DNA from: Kitagawia praeruptora
Taxonomy: Eukaryota; Streptophyta; Magnoliopsida; Apiales; Apiaceae
Assembly (NCBI GenBank): GCA_037693485.1
Contig: CM075348.1
Span: 17,528,501 to 17,592,500, forward strand
DNA: 64,000 nt
Direction of reading: 5' to 3'
Under the pieces are notes generated by a model that searched no databases, had not been told where the DNA came from, and worked only from the letters and a program-made list of their open reading frames with translations. A program made the position numbers and the translations under genes. Positions 37,531 to 48,774 of the stretch are shown here, in pieces. The number at the start of each line of letters is the position of its first letter. Position 1 is the first letter of the stretch.

Positions 37531-40500
37531 TGTAATATCCGCGAATTTTTCGAATATATTTTTTTTTATTTTATTACTCGATATTTAAATTTTAATTAAG
37601 AGCGATGCACTAATATATTTTAATTAGCGCATTTTGATAAATTTTAAAATTTTATATATTCATATGGAAGTAAAAATTATTTTATAATTATTTATTTATA
37701 TTTATTTGGTTTTATTAAAATTAGGAAATTTCGGAAAAATAAGATTTTAATTTTATCGAATTTATTTTAGAGTACGAAATTATAGTATCGTTTAATTAGC
37801 CAGCAAGGGGGGGGGGAAACGAGATCTTTTCACCAAACATTTCGTTAAATATAAATATGATCATTATTTTTATTTTATTTTTTTTTCAGAATTATTTTGT
37901 CTCCCATGTTGTAATTTTTTAATTTTCCACTTACAAAACATAATTATGGAGCACTAAATAGCCCATAACCATTTGTCCCCCACGTTTTTATCTCTTTTAA
38001 CGTAATAAACAGTAAATTGGCTTGTATTTATTTACAATCAGCTTATAACACAACCCACAACCCACAACCTCCATATTTGTTTTAACACCATTTCTCCTGT
38101 CTCTCTTTTATACCAAAACTGTCTCTTTCCTTTTCAAACAAAAGACTCGACTACTCTCTCTTCTTCTTCGTAAAAATAAAACTCAAAACATATATATATA
38201 TATATATATACAATCGCAGCTCAAGCCACAGGTATTGTAAATTGTTTCAGTTGATTGGATTGTTGTCGAATTTGTGTTGTTTTGTGTTGTAGTCGGGGAA
38301 GGGGAAAGGAGACGACCACCACCGCTGTGGTGGTGGTGTTCATTTTGGTTGAAACCGGAGATGTGGGTGATTGGAACTGGCAGTGGTGTTGTGTATTGTC
38401 GGAATAAGGGAAAGAGATGGCGGGGTGGAGTTCGAAAGAGTAGGGAAGAGAGGGAGTCGAGAGAGTGATGAGAGATTGAGAAGGAGAAGAGATGTGTAGG
38501 AGGGAGAGAGAGATACGAGGGTGGAGGGAGAGATTGAGAGTCGGAGAGGGGTAGAGAGATTAAGGTGAGATAGAGAAATCGAGGAAGAGAGATGAGATTG
38601 GAGAGAGGGGCGGCAGTCAGAGAGATTGTGAGAAGCAGAGAGATCGCGAGTAAGAGAGAGGGGGAAAGAGAGAGAGAGAGAGAGAGATGGACAGAGAGAG
38701 TGAGAGAGAACGGAGAGATTTCGAGAGAGAGTGTGCAGGGGAGGCGGTGGCGGGTCCCACGCGCCACGGTTGCTAATAATAATATAATAATAACGTAATG
38801 ATATAATATATGATCGATGTTATAATCAGGATGTAATTATTTAGATCGTTATTTAAAACAGTTGGTATAAATAAATTAATTAAAATAATGGTATAACTGA
38901 TTAATTGAGTTATTTAGTTATTTAGTAATAATTATGGTTTAATGTGAATAAAAATGGTAATTGATTTAGTAATTAAATAGAAATAATTATTGATTAATTG
39001 GACATAATTTAGAGACTTAATGATTCATTGATAAAAGAGGTATTTAAAATGATGAGGGTATTAAAATGGAATAATTATTATGGGTTTGAATTGAGTAAAT
39101 ATGATTAATTGTGTCTTGAGGATTTATTTATTTAATTCGAGGATTAATTGTTGAGGATTTATTTATTTAATTCGAGGATTAATTATTGTCTTGAGGATTT
39201 ATTTATTTAATTCGAGGATTAATTGTTGTCTTGAGGATTTATTTATTTTGAGGATTAATTATTGTTTCGAGGATTAATTGGTTAATTATGTTCTTTATCG
39301 TGGAGTAAGATAATTGTTTGAGGATTATTTATTGATTGAGTCTTTATAGAGGATGTCAATGGTATTATTTTAGATATTTAGTATTTTCGGATTATTTTGA
39401 TTAACCGGATCGAATCAGATTATTTTAGACTAAAATCGGATTTATTATTAAATGATTTGTGAGATTTAAAAATGGAAAAGGGTTCCGCGTAAAAATGTTG
39501 AGTTTTGGAATTAGTCGAGGAACCATTTTGGGGTAGGATTTCGGATGAGTTAGGAGACTCGTTTGGAAGAACTTAAAGAACGAAAGTTATAGATATGCAA
39601 AGGTACTATGTAAAGGTGAATAGAAGTTGATTGAAAGGTGATCGGAAGTTGAGTTAATAATAGTTGAACTAGGCCCAGAGAAGGTGAAATGCCGAAGAAT
39701 CAGAGACGTGGAGCAAGTTGGAGTATCATACCGCAGAACCAGGCAAGTTTATTTATGTATACTCTATCGTTCAGAGTATCTGTATTTTTCAATATATGAA
39801 ATGTGTTGAATAGATTTAACTCCATAATTGCAAGTTTACTAATTCGTATTCCATCGTTCGGAGTATTTAATTTTTTAAGATATGTTGATTAAATTTTCGA
39901 TATACAAAATCAAATATTCTTTCTTGTGGTTTATATCAGAATTTATTATTATTCGAGATGTTGATATTATTATTTGAGGTGTTGATATTATTATTCGAGG
40001 TGTTGGTATTATTATTCGAGGTGTTGATATTATTATTTGAGGTGTTGAAATTATTATACGAGGTGTTGAAATCTATTTCATGAGTTGGTACATTTATTGA
40101 GATACTTCATTCGTATTTGTAGAAGAAATGATAAAGATATGTTTAATAATATTTTCATACTATAGAATATTTATATTTTAGAGTGGGGTTATATATATAT
40201 AAAGTAAGTTGTGATTTATTGCCTCTAAAAGCAAAAGTGACCGGAGTAACGCACCGGCCCAATCGGTTATTGAAGAGTGATGGGCACGAGAAAGACGGGC
40301 TCACTCTTCTGATATCATTAAGGGTGATGGGCACGAGAAAGACGGGCTCACCCTTCTGAAAATTTTTGGGTGGTTCGAGACGTCGACCATCCTTTCTATC
40401 GATAGAATTGAGAAGTGACAATGGATTGATCATCCATTACTCGAGATGGCGTTTGAGAAGTAATTCAATTGTCAATGCTCTACTGTTAACCGATGCCTTT

Positions 40501-41246
40501 GTGGTTCGGTTAACTAGGGTGTTGACCTGAGAAGTTATGTTATTATATTATTTTCAATCCATTGAGAAGTTCTGAGAAGTTATCGAGATGTGTTCTTTAT
40601 ATGAGAAGTCATTTATTATATTATTTCAAATCAATTGAGCAGTATTGAGGAGTATTTTTGAGTTATATGAGGAGTATTTTGAGAAGTTATTGAGATGTAT
40701 TTATTCTTTCATATGAGTAGTATTTCGAGATTTATAACAAATTTCCGAGTTGATTTCTTTTCAAAAGTAGATATATTATAGAGTGATACAAAACATATTT
40801 TTGTCGAGTTTTTGTCGTATTATATGATATCTATATATATACTTGCTGGGCATTCTTTGGCTCATACTTGCTATTTATATATTATAAAACAGGGGTAATC
40901 AGAGCTGATTCTAGTACAGTGAACCGTGATTAAGGGAAAGGGAAGACAACTGATGCAGTGTGTTAATCTTATAGCATTTGAGAAGGGTGCAGACTGGGAA
41001 AGTGTTTATATAATGTTGATTATCTAGTACTTTGGAGTTGTAATAGTATTTCGGAGATTCTGGGAAGTGAACTTGAGATGTAATATCTTCTGGATTATTG
41101 AGTACTTGTTCTAAGACTATAACCCGTGGAGTAAAAGATGGTGTGTACTATGAATATTATTGTAGATTATATTGTGAGCAGGTGATCGAATATTCCGCAA
41201 GAGATATGACGACCTGGATTCCTGTAGTGAATTTGGGGGCGTTACA
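37531..41246 (+). repeat. Outer element 3' LTR
   Basis: Intact 3716-bp LTR beginning TGTAATATCCGCG and ending GGGGGCGTTACA, followed by ATTCA (41247-41251). It contains the GA-rich tract (38430-38745), the GAGGATTTATTTATT repeats (about 39117-39260) and the GAGGTGTTGATATTATT repeats (about 39953-40070). It keeps the empty sites for both insertions found in the 5' LTR. Serine-rich and purine-rich frames inside it are not genes. Confidence 0.9.
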
Positions 41247-41944
41247 ATTCAATTATGTTATCTTATGACTAATTAATTAACATAGTACATTGCATTTAGA
41301 AAATTATTTTCTTTATATTTTCAAATGGATAATTTATTTTATAATACTTTACCAAGACAAATGTTTAGTAGACCATTTAAATATGTGACCTATTAGATCA
41401 TTGCAGTACAGATAGTGCATAATAATGTATTTTACTTTATATAATAATACTGAAAATTGCAACAATAAATCTTAGGCTACTCCCTTAAACACTACCTAAG
41501 TCCTAAACACTACCCCTTTTTTAGGCAATTTGATGGCCCACCTGTACCTTTTACTTACTTGATCTAATCTCTCACCTGTGTACATTGTCGGCATTGCAGT
41601 TTCTTTTGTTTTTTAATGGACCAATTTTTAAAGTAAAAATTACAAATCAGTTGTAAATATATTATAATTTTATTTAATTAAATAATATCATTTAATATTT
41701 ATTTATTACATAATTTTTTAACATCCAATATTAAAACAAAAAATAAACAATTACACCACTTTAATTATATTATTTTTTAAGATTTAACATAAAATTTTAT
41801 TTTGACATCCAATATTAAAAAAAAAAATTACACAAATTTATTATATTATTTTTTAAGATTTAACATAAAATTTTATTTTGTTTCTCTAATTATTACTACA
41901 CTTGAATAGCACTAATAAAACATAAGTATCAATGAGATATAATG

Positions 41945-42432
41945 TATGTTTGGGGTATCTTAAAATAAGTAGATTATGACTTATAAGCACTTATGTCATA
42001 TAAGTGATGATTCAGAGCAGAGATTAGAGTGTTTGGTAAATCTAAACTTATAATCAGTAGATTGTTTGGGTAAATCAGAACTTATAAGTTAACTTTTTTT
42101 TATAATTTTCAAAATATTTATTTTTTATATATAACAATGGATATCAATGGATAGATCTCGATGAATAGAGAAATTTGATATATACATATCAATTTTCTAA
42201 TGAACGGATCGAGAGATATAAGGTTTTGAAGATTTGAAGGATATTATATATTGCGTATATCGAGAATAAGTTATAAGTTATAAGTTGAAAGTTAAGAATT
42301 CTTAACATTCAACTTATGGGCTTATAAGTTATAAGTTGAGGTAAAACTTATTTTGGCAAACACCCCCCATAAGTGCTTATGCCATATAAGCCATAAGTTG
42401 GCATGAATAAGTGGAGCCAAACAGGCCCATAA
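41945..42432. mobile_element. MITE-like insertion in the MULE
   Basis: Begins GTATGTTTGGGGTATC and ends GAGCCAAACAGGCCCAT, the TGTTTGG/CCAAACA ends common in plant MITEs. Internal inverted words such as ATAAGCACTTATG and CATAAGTGCTTAT occur near each end. The target duplication is uncertain and no coding sequence is seen. Confidence 0.5.
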
Positions 42433-42888
42433 TTTGCTGCAGCTTTTTTACATTTCCTGGAAGTAAATACTTTTTTTAAGACCATTTGCTTTGAGAAAAT
42501 GCCAATACACAAATTTTGTATGGTTCTTTACTAGCTTCTCATCAACTACAACATTAAAGAGCTGGCTTTTACAGAGTGATCTAATTTAATCTGCAAACCC
42601 ATTAGTCCTGACTAATAAAGGTGAACAAGATTATTACACAAACTGTAGAGATTGAACATATGAATACCTTGTTGGTTTATGCAATACAGATAAACTAATA
42701 TTCAACAAATCAAAAACTGGTGGACCAATATTTTGCAAGAAAAGCAAAAAAGAATCATAAATGTCTCTAAGTCTTGAATAAGTCTTGAATAAGGTTGATG
42801 CTTCCACTCAACATTAGGAAAATAACCGAGTGCACACCTCTATTCTGCTACGGAATCAGAAAAGCACACCTCAAAAAAAATTATTTTG

Positions 42889-45720
42889 CTAATGATAAGC
42901 AGGTGGTGGTTGGGAGGGTACTGATGCAGTGACAATAGAGGTGGTACTGGTCGTGGTTGCAATACTAGTAGCCTCCTTTGGTACTGAATATAGAAATATG
43001 AAGAAAGCTACTATAAATTAAGTTAGGACTTGCCAACAGAGAATTCTGTACTTCTGTTGTCTACTGCAACTTTAAAAATCTCTCCAGGAACAAGTTTTGG
43101 GACATGATTATAATTGTCTTCTTGCATAGCAAGTGCACCGACATTAACATCAGTATCAGGTGTCTACTGCCTCAAATATGTTGAGTTATCTGTTCCTGGT
43201 AAATATACAATGTACATCATAAATTTGAATTACAGAGTCTATTCTTCCAATATTTAACACCATATCTAATAAATATAAATTGATTATAAACAACATAGTA
43301 GAGAAACTCACCATCCTTTGGCAAAGAACTTAAGATGTCTTCAGATAAAACATTCAAATTATTTAGATCAGACTGCATGCAACTTTTCTTCACACCTTTT
43401 TTGGACTATAAAAATAGTTTAAGAAAAGCATAAATCAATTTATAAAGAAAGAACACATATTTAAAAAAAAAATCAGTAGTATGACAATATCATACCTTTT
43501 TTTTCAGACACTTAACAACATTATCCACTTTTGACTGCTTCCTCCTAGTTGGTGGACGTCCTTTGCATCTTTTCTTAATCGGTGAATGAATTGTTAAACT
43601 CAAATTTGTTCTTTTCTTAATCGGTGAATGAATAGTTAAACTCAAATTTGTTGGTTTTGACTTTTTACCTTCATTCTTACTAGATTGCTTGTGGATAGAT
43701 ATATTCTTGGAAAGACCTTCATCATTATTATCCCATTCCAACTCCAATTTGTTAAATGTACCAACCAAGTAGTTGCACCTCTCTTTTTTTTCAGTCGCCA
43801 AGTCAACAATTCTATAAAAAGCATCACAAACCATATCATACATGCGCTTCTCTTCAGCATCTTTCCATGGACTATATGTCACTTTAGTCCGACTATGACT
43901 TCCTTTTATATTCTTATTCCATCTTCTTAAAATGTATTTACTTGAAATAGTAAAAACATTTTGCTTAAAAAGAAGCACCTTGACGATATGCCTACAAACT
44001 ATTCCACGAAACTCAAAAAGATGACATCCACATTTTACCTCATATTCAGCATTGATCATTCTGGTGAAGCAAACATTATATTTAATAGTTCTTCGAGTTT
44101 GAGAATCACCTATGTATTGTATCTCTTCCACTTGATAATCAAAATTGACATCATCAGACTGTAACATCATGCATTCACAATACATTACATTTATTATCTC
44201 TTTTTGAAACTCTTTGAACTTGTCATTGGTATAATTCTCTTGAAATTGCTTCTCTATAGCATGAGGAGTGACACAAGGAATAGTAGTACTTAATGAGCGA
44301 GTATCAGCATCAACTTCTTTTTCCACTTTATCCTTTAAAGCATTATCATATTTTCCCACAAATTCCCTTAAAGATGTTTTTTGCATTAACATATCCATAA
44401 AAAAATGCATTCATACTTTCACTTCTTTGTGTAGTGGACATTCCTGCCCAAAAACAATTTTTCACAAAATAAGGGACCCATTTATGTCTTCCATCATACA
44501 ACCCTTTTAGCCATTCATTATTTTCCAAATTATAATTTGAAATCATGGAACTCCATCCCAATTCAAAAGTATCAACCTCAATAGAATCATAAACAGCATT
44601 TTGTAGTTGAAACTTTATTGAATCATATTCCTTATACCCTTTTAATTTTTCAGGAATTTTTTTCATAATGTGCCACAAACACCATCGATGGCGTGCATTA
44701 GGAAATACTTCCGCAATTGCACTTTGCATTGCTCTATCTTGGTCAGTTATAATAGCATTAGGAGGATCACCAAACATGCAAGTTAACCAAGTTCGAAACA
44801 ACCATATAAATGTTGGTGTGTTTTTATTTGAAATTAAACCACAACCAAGCAAAATTGACTGACCATGATGATTAACTCCTACAAAAGGCGCGAATGGCAT
44901 ATCATATTTATTAGTCAAATATGTAGTATCAAATGTCACCACATCTCCAAACTCTTTATATGCCGCTCTACATCGTGCATCAGCCCAAAATAAATTTTTT
45001 ATCCTATTTTCATCATCAAGATCTATTGAATAATAAAACTTGGAATCTATTGACTGTGCGTGATTAAAATAATTTTGGAGAGCAACAGCATCACCCTCAC
45101 CTAACCTCAACCTTCTAATTGTCCTCATATAATTCTCACAATCTTTTTTTGGTAAAAGTCATATTTTCATGACCTCCGTGTTCAACCACAAGAGCATTGT
45201 AACTCTTATTCATCGGAATACCAGTTTCATCAAATAAATTAAGACTTCTTTTTGCATGATTGGTCAATTTTCTATTACAACGAAATCGGTGTGCCTTACT
45301 TGGACTCAAATTGTGATTGTGTTCATTACTGAATTGAGTCACGTGCCATTTATTATCCTCATCCATTCTTTTTGTACAAAGTCTTGCTTTACAATTTGTT
45401 CTCACAACAGGTTTTGGCCTTAAGTTATCTGCCACTTTTTGATTTGGTTCACCATATCGATGACAGGCAACCGTCAAATACGTATTAACACCTTCAATCT
45501 TTCTAGTGTTTCTTATCATAATCCCAAAACCATTTTGCAGACCATACTGTCTATAATATTCATAAACTTCAGTTTCAGAATTAAAAATCGTATTTACCTC
45601 AGGAGGTGAGAGTTGTTTAGCCGTTTCCTCTTCAGTATATTCCTCTTGCGCCTGCTCTACATCCTCATATTCTTTGCTCACGTCTAATTCAATTTGCTGA
45701 TTTTCGAATTCTACATCCAT
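42889..45720 (-). pseudogene. FAR1/MULE transposase, frameshifted
   Basis: Minus strand. The likely start is ATG at 45720 (MDVEFENQQIEL), after a probable 3' splice site of a 5'-UTR intron. The order is FAR1 DNA-binding zinc-binding domain (TVACHRYGE to FSNEHNHNL), MULE transposase core (VTFDTTYLTNKYDMPF, AIITDQDRAM, WCLWHIMKKI), then a SWIM zinc finger (CGCHLFEFRGIVCRH). Downstream exons appear spliced: donor at 43495, next exon 43405-43312, a further exon with DTDVNVGALAMQEDNYNH, and a last exon ending PPPAYH with its stop at 42891-42889. Two single-base frameshifts sit in A-runs (after MTFTKK near 45145, and after GYVNAK near 44380). A stop (43166-43164) lies in the predicted third exon. 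FAR1 transcription factors come from this family, but intact element ends and these lesions favour a transposon copy. Confidence 0.85.
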
Positions 45721-46036
45721 TAACCTGTATATAAACATACAACAAAAATCAATTAATACAATTTATGAGCGTATGTATAATATACACAATATATATACAT
45801 ATATTATTTTTTATCATGAAAAATGGCAGTACATGAAAGAAAAATACCTAGTTGCAGAAGTGGAAAATTCAGATAGATGATGGATGTAGAGTTGTCCAGC
45901 GGATAAAGAGAAGAAGAGACGTGGTGTAATTTCTGATAGTCAAATTTTTACTAATTTTTTTAAAAAAAGAAAAAGAAGTGGACCCTTTCCTTCCTAAAAA
46001 AGGGGTAGTGTTTAAGGGAGTAGCCTAAGATTTATT

Positions 46037-46375
46037 AAAATTGCAATATCATAAATTTGATTTGTTGAATAAGTTAATTTCGATAGTAGAAATGAAATTT
46101 TGTAGAGAAAAGTTTATGATCTTGGTAAAGAGTTGCGTATATGGCGAAGGTGTAATGCTTATAATATAAAAAAAAATATGCATTTTAATTTTATAATATA
46201 CAATGCCCAGTAGTAATATATTTTGTATATATAGGGATTTAAGAGCTGTACGTAATATTTTAAGTTGTTTAAGAGCAACTCCTCCAAGAGAGGGTGAAGG
46301 CCCTAAATACCCACCACAAAAAAAGAATCGTCCAAAATACCCATAGGCGCTGGACATAATCCTTTTTGTCCATTA
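46037..46375. other. Spacer beside the MULE
   Basis: AT-rich DNA. At about 46268 TTAAGAGCAACTCC is an apparent MITE-type end, and a matching GGAGTTGCTCTAAG occurs at about 48638-48651, so an older element may span 46.27-48.65 kb. No target duplication was found. No gene. Confidence 0.35.
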
Positions 46376-46378
46376 TAT

Positions 46379-46597
46379 ACGCATGTGTGACATGCGCATA
46401 GGCTATTTATAAAAAACACGCATGTCATACATGCGTGTACTTTGTTGTTTTCATAAGCACCCACGCATATGTAATATGCGTGTCCCATGACTAAAAAACA
46501 AAACACTATGCGTGTCCCATGACTAAAAAACAAAACACACGCATGTTACATGCGTGTTCTTTGTAAACATCCTACACGCATGTTACATATGCGTGTA
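46379..46597. repeat. Array of ACGCATG/CATGCGT palindromes
   Basis: Five imperfect palindromes lie at about 46379-46397, 46416-46438, 46462-46482, 46536-46557 and 46574-46597. All are built from ACGCAT and ATGCGT arms around short loops. A direct repeat of ATGCGTGTCCCATGACT plus the following bases lies at 46475 and 46508. It sits directly upstream of a Copia gag remnant and resembles the hairpin cluster in the Copia leader at 18138-18259. Spacers are irregular, so it is not a CRISPR array. Confidence 0.75.
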
Positions 46598-46652
46598 CAG
46601 TGGGCAAAATCTATTTATATAAATATATATCCGGTTTATTCAAAAACAGAAA

Positions 46653-47057
46653 ATGATCATGAGTTCGAATACACCAAAGACTACAACAACGGTGAAAGTC
46701 CCTAAGTTCGATAAAGAGAATTACAACCTCTGGAAGATTAAATTGTTGTTGTTCATTAAAGCTTCTAATCCTCTCTACCCTGATATTCTCAAGAATGGTC
46801 CCTTTGTTCTACAACAAGAGATCCCTGAGAAGACAGTTGGAACCACAACCATTCCAAGATCTTATGTGGCCAAAGAACCATCCAAATGGACAGACTCAGA
46901 GAAAGATAAGGTTGCCCTTGATAGTCATCTCATGCTGCTCATAATAGATTCTATGGAGATGTCAATGTTTGCAAACATAGCATCTTGCATGTCTGCTAAA
47001 GAGATGTGGGATCATATTGAGGTTTTATGTGAAGGAACAGAGGAGGTCAGCATATGA
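46653..47057 (+). pseudogene. Copia gag N-terminal fragment
   Basis: An open frame of 134 codons with VPKFDKENYNLWKIKLLLF and CMSAKEMWDHIEVLCEGTEE, the N-terminal part of plant Copia gag (UBN2/DUF4219-like). It differs from the gag at 19777 and so belongs to another family. Similarity stops near 47040, where AT-rich Helitron-like sequence begins, so the rest of gag-pol is missing. No LTR was found on either side. A TATA-rich stretch lies at about 46612-46630. Confidence 0.75.
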
Positions 47058-48535
47058 TCCGTTGGATTAAAAAATTGGATTAAAAGTCATCCTTTGGATT
47101 ATAAATTATATCCTTATATATTTATTTATAATTCTCACTGTTAATTTACTATAATACCCTTTCTTCATCGATTCATTTTTTTTCTTCATCATTAGAACTA
47201 AATTTAATTTAAAAATATCTTTATAAGAGGGATCTTATCCAAATTTTTGGTCAGGTCGATGTAATACCACAATTATATGATCCGTTGGATTGAAATTAGA
47301 CGATCAAAATTTGATCACATAAAAAAGAAATTATAATCTAAAAAGGATATAATTAGAAAAGTTTGTATTAGAAGTGAATTTTAAAAGAAAATTGTAATCT
47401 AAAAATGATATAATTAAAAAAGGTTGTATTATAATTGAATTTTAAAAAGAAAATTATATTCTAAAAAGGATATAATTAAAAAAAAGTTGTATTAGAATTG
47501 AATTGAATTTTATTTTTTATTTATTAGTATTAAAAAATTTCATATTTACTATTTGGCCTCTATCTTTAGATCTAGAAATCAGATTTGAATGATTTTACAA
47601 TCCATGCGAACTTCATAAAATTATCTTTAATTTAGTGATACTTTAATAATTATTATTCAAATAGAAACACTCAGACTATCAAGAGAAAATATAATTATGA
47701 ATTTTGACATTAATCCTAATCTATGTAGAAGTTCTACAATATTGATAATGCTATCAATTGTAGAAAACCTAATTGTATATGATTTAAATCGTTGACATAT
47801 ACATTTTAGTATTTCAATATAAATATACTTTTTATTTTATAACATATTAAAATATAAAACATTTTTTTATGCTAAATCCAACGATTTTCATCTATGTATT
47901 TTAAGATATTTGTCGTACAGAAGAATAGACGATTATCAAAATTTTGGACAAAATCTATCTTATATAAATATATATACAGAGTACATTTTAGTTTATAACA
48001 TATTAAAATATAAAACATTTTTATGCTAGATCCAACGGTTTTCATCTATTTATTTTAAGATCTTTGTCATACGGAGGAATAGACTACCGATTATCAAAAT
48101 TTCGGACAAAATGTCTCTTACTTATTATTAAAATTGTATTTGATTGTGAGTAGAACTATCTTTAAATAATTATAAGGATATTTTGATAATCAAAACGAAT
48201 TATAAGTAGAATTCATAAATCAAATAGAATTTTCAACTTAAAAAATCGTCAATTTCTTCTCTTTTTTGTTTCTGTGTAGATTTAATTATATTAAACCATC
48301 ATTAATTTAAAGATTATTTTGTTAATTTCATGTGGGCTGTAAACGTCCAAATCAAATTTTAAAATTCAAGATAGAGTACAAATATTAAATCGAACATGTA
48401 AAATTTTATATATATATATATATATATATCAATTTTTAAACACCAATTTGATATGTAAATTAATAACTTATAAAATTTCATAAAAGTAATATAATTGTAG
48501 ATATTAAAAAGGAGCCGTGCGTTGATAAGAGCACA
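47058..48535 (+). repeat. Helitron-like AT-rich repeat
   Basis: Starts with TATGATCCGTTGGATT words (47057 and 47277) and with GGATCTTATCCAAATTTTTGG at about 47230, which also occur inverted at the right end of the 57.8-58.6 kb repeat. The interior matches the 56.3-57.8 kb repeats over several hundred bases. The right end carries a degenerate GTGCGTTGATAAG terminus near 48515. A segment of roughly 200 bp (CAACGGTTTTCATCTATTTATT words) is tandemly duplicated at about 47860-48120. No protein is encoded. Confidence 0.5.
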
Positions 48536-48774
48536 TATAAGGAGTGTTATTGGAGTTGACCAATCTTATAATGTCCTAAATCACTAGAATACTATTTTTT
48601 TTATAATATTTATAAAGAACATGCAAGGAATCTCTTGGAGTTGCTCTAAGATGAACACAACTCTACTTATAAATTTATGCATTGACTCAGCCTTCACGCT
48701 AGTTCCTTCTAAACTCTAAAAATTTTAAATAATGGATTCCCCTTTCCTTGCTATAGCCAATTTTAGAAGAAAAT
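48536..48774. other. Short non-coding spacer
   Basis: AT-rich DNA between repeats. GGAGTTGCTCTAAG near 48640 may be a MITE end. No gene seen. Confidence 0.4.

Larger units (their letters stand above)
9790..41246 (+). mobile_element. Non-coding LTR retrotransposon (LARD-like) with a nested Copia array
   Basis: LTRs begin TGTAATATCCGCG and end GGGGGCGTTACA. The 5' LTR occupies 9790-13198 plus 35824-36523, because it is interrupted by the Copia array. The internal region is 36524-37530 and the 3' LTR is 37531-41246 (3716 bp). The flanking duplication is ATTCA on both sides. A tRNA-Met-type primer-binding site follows the 5' LTR and a purine tract precedes the 3' LTR. No gag or pol is present, so the copy depended on another element's enzymes. 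The two LTRs differ by only scattered changes and one foldback insertion, so it inserted relatively recently. LTRs longer than three times the internal region are unusual even for non-autonomous elements. Confidence 0.9.
41464..46036 (-). mobile_element. Mutator-like element with FAR1-type transposase
   Basis: Terminal inverted repeats read AATAAATCTTAGGCTACTCC inward from each end and continue with CTTAAACACTACCCC. AAAATTGCAA flanks it at 41453-41462 and 46037-46046, a 10-bp target duplication in the 9-11-bp range typical of Mutator elements. One transposase gene lies inside on the minus strand. A separate MITE-like insertion occupies about 41945-42432. The gene inside is broken, so this copy is probably inactive, though its ends look fully usable. 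Confidence 0.88.

Noticed and set aside
42889..45720. Domesticated FAR1/FHY3 host gene
   Set aside because: It lies inside intact Mutator-type terminal repeats with a 10-bp target duplication and has frameshifts and a stop.
46379..46597. CRISPR-like repeat array
   Set aside because: Spacing is irregular, the repeated words are palindrome arms, and the genome is eukaryotic.
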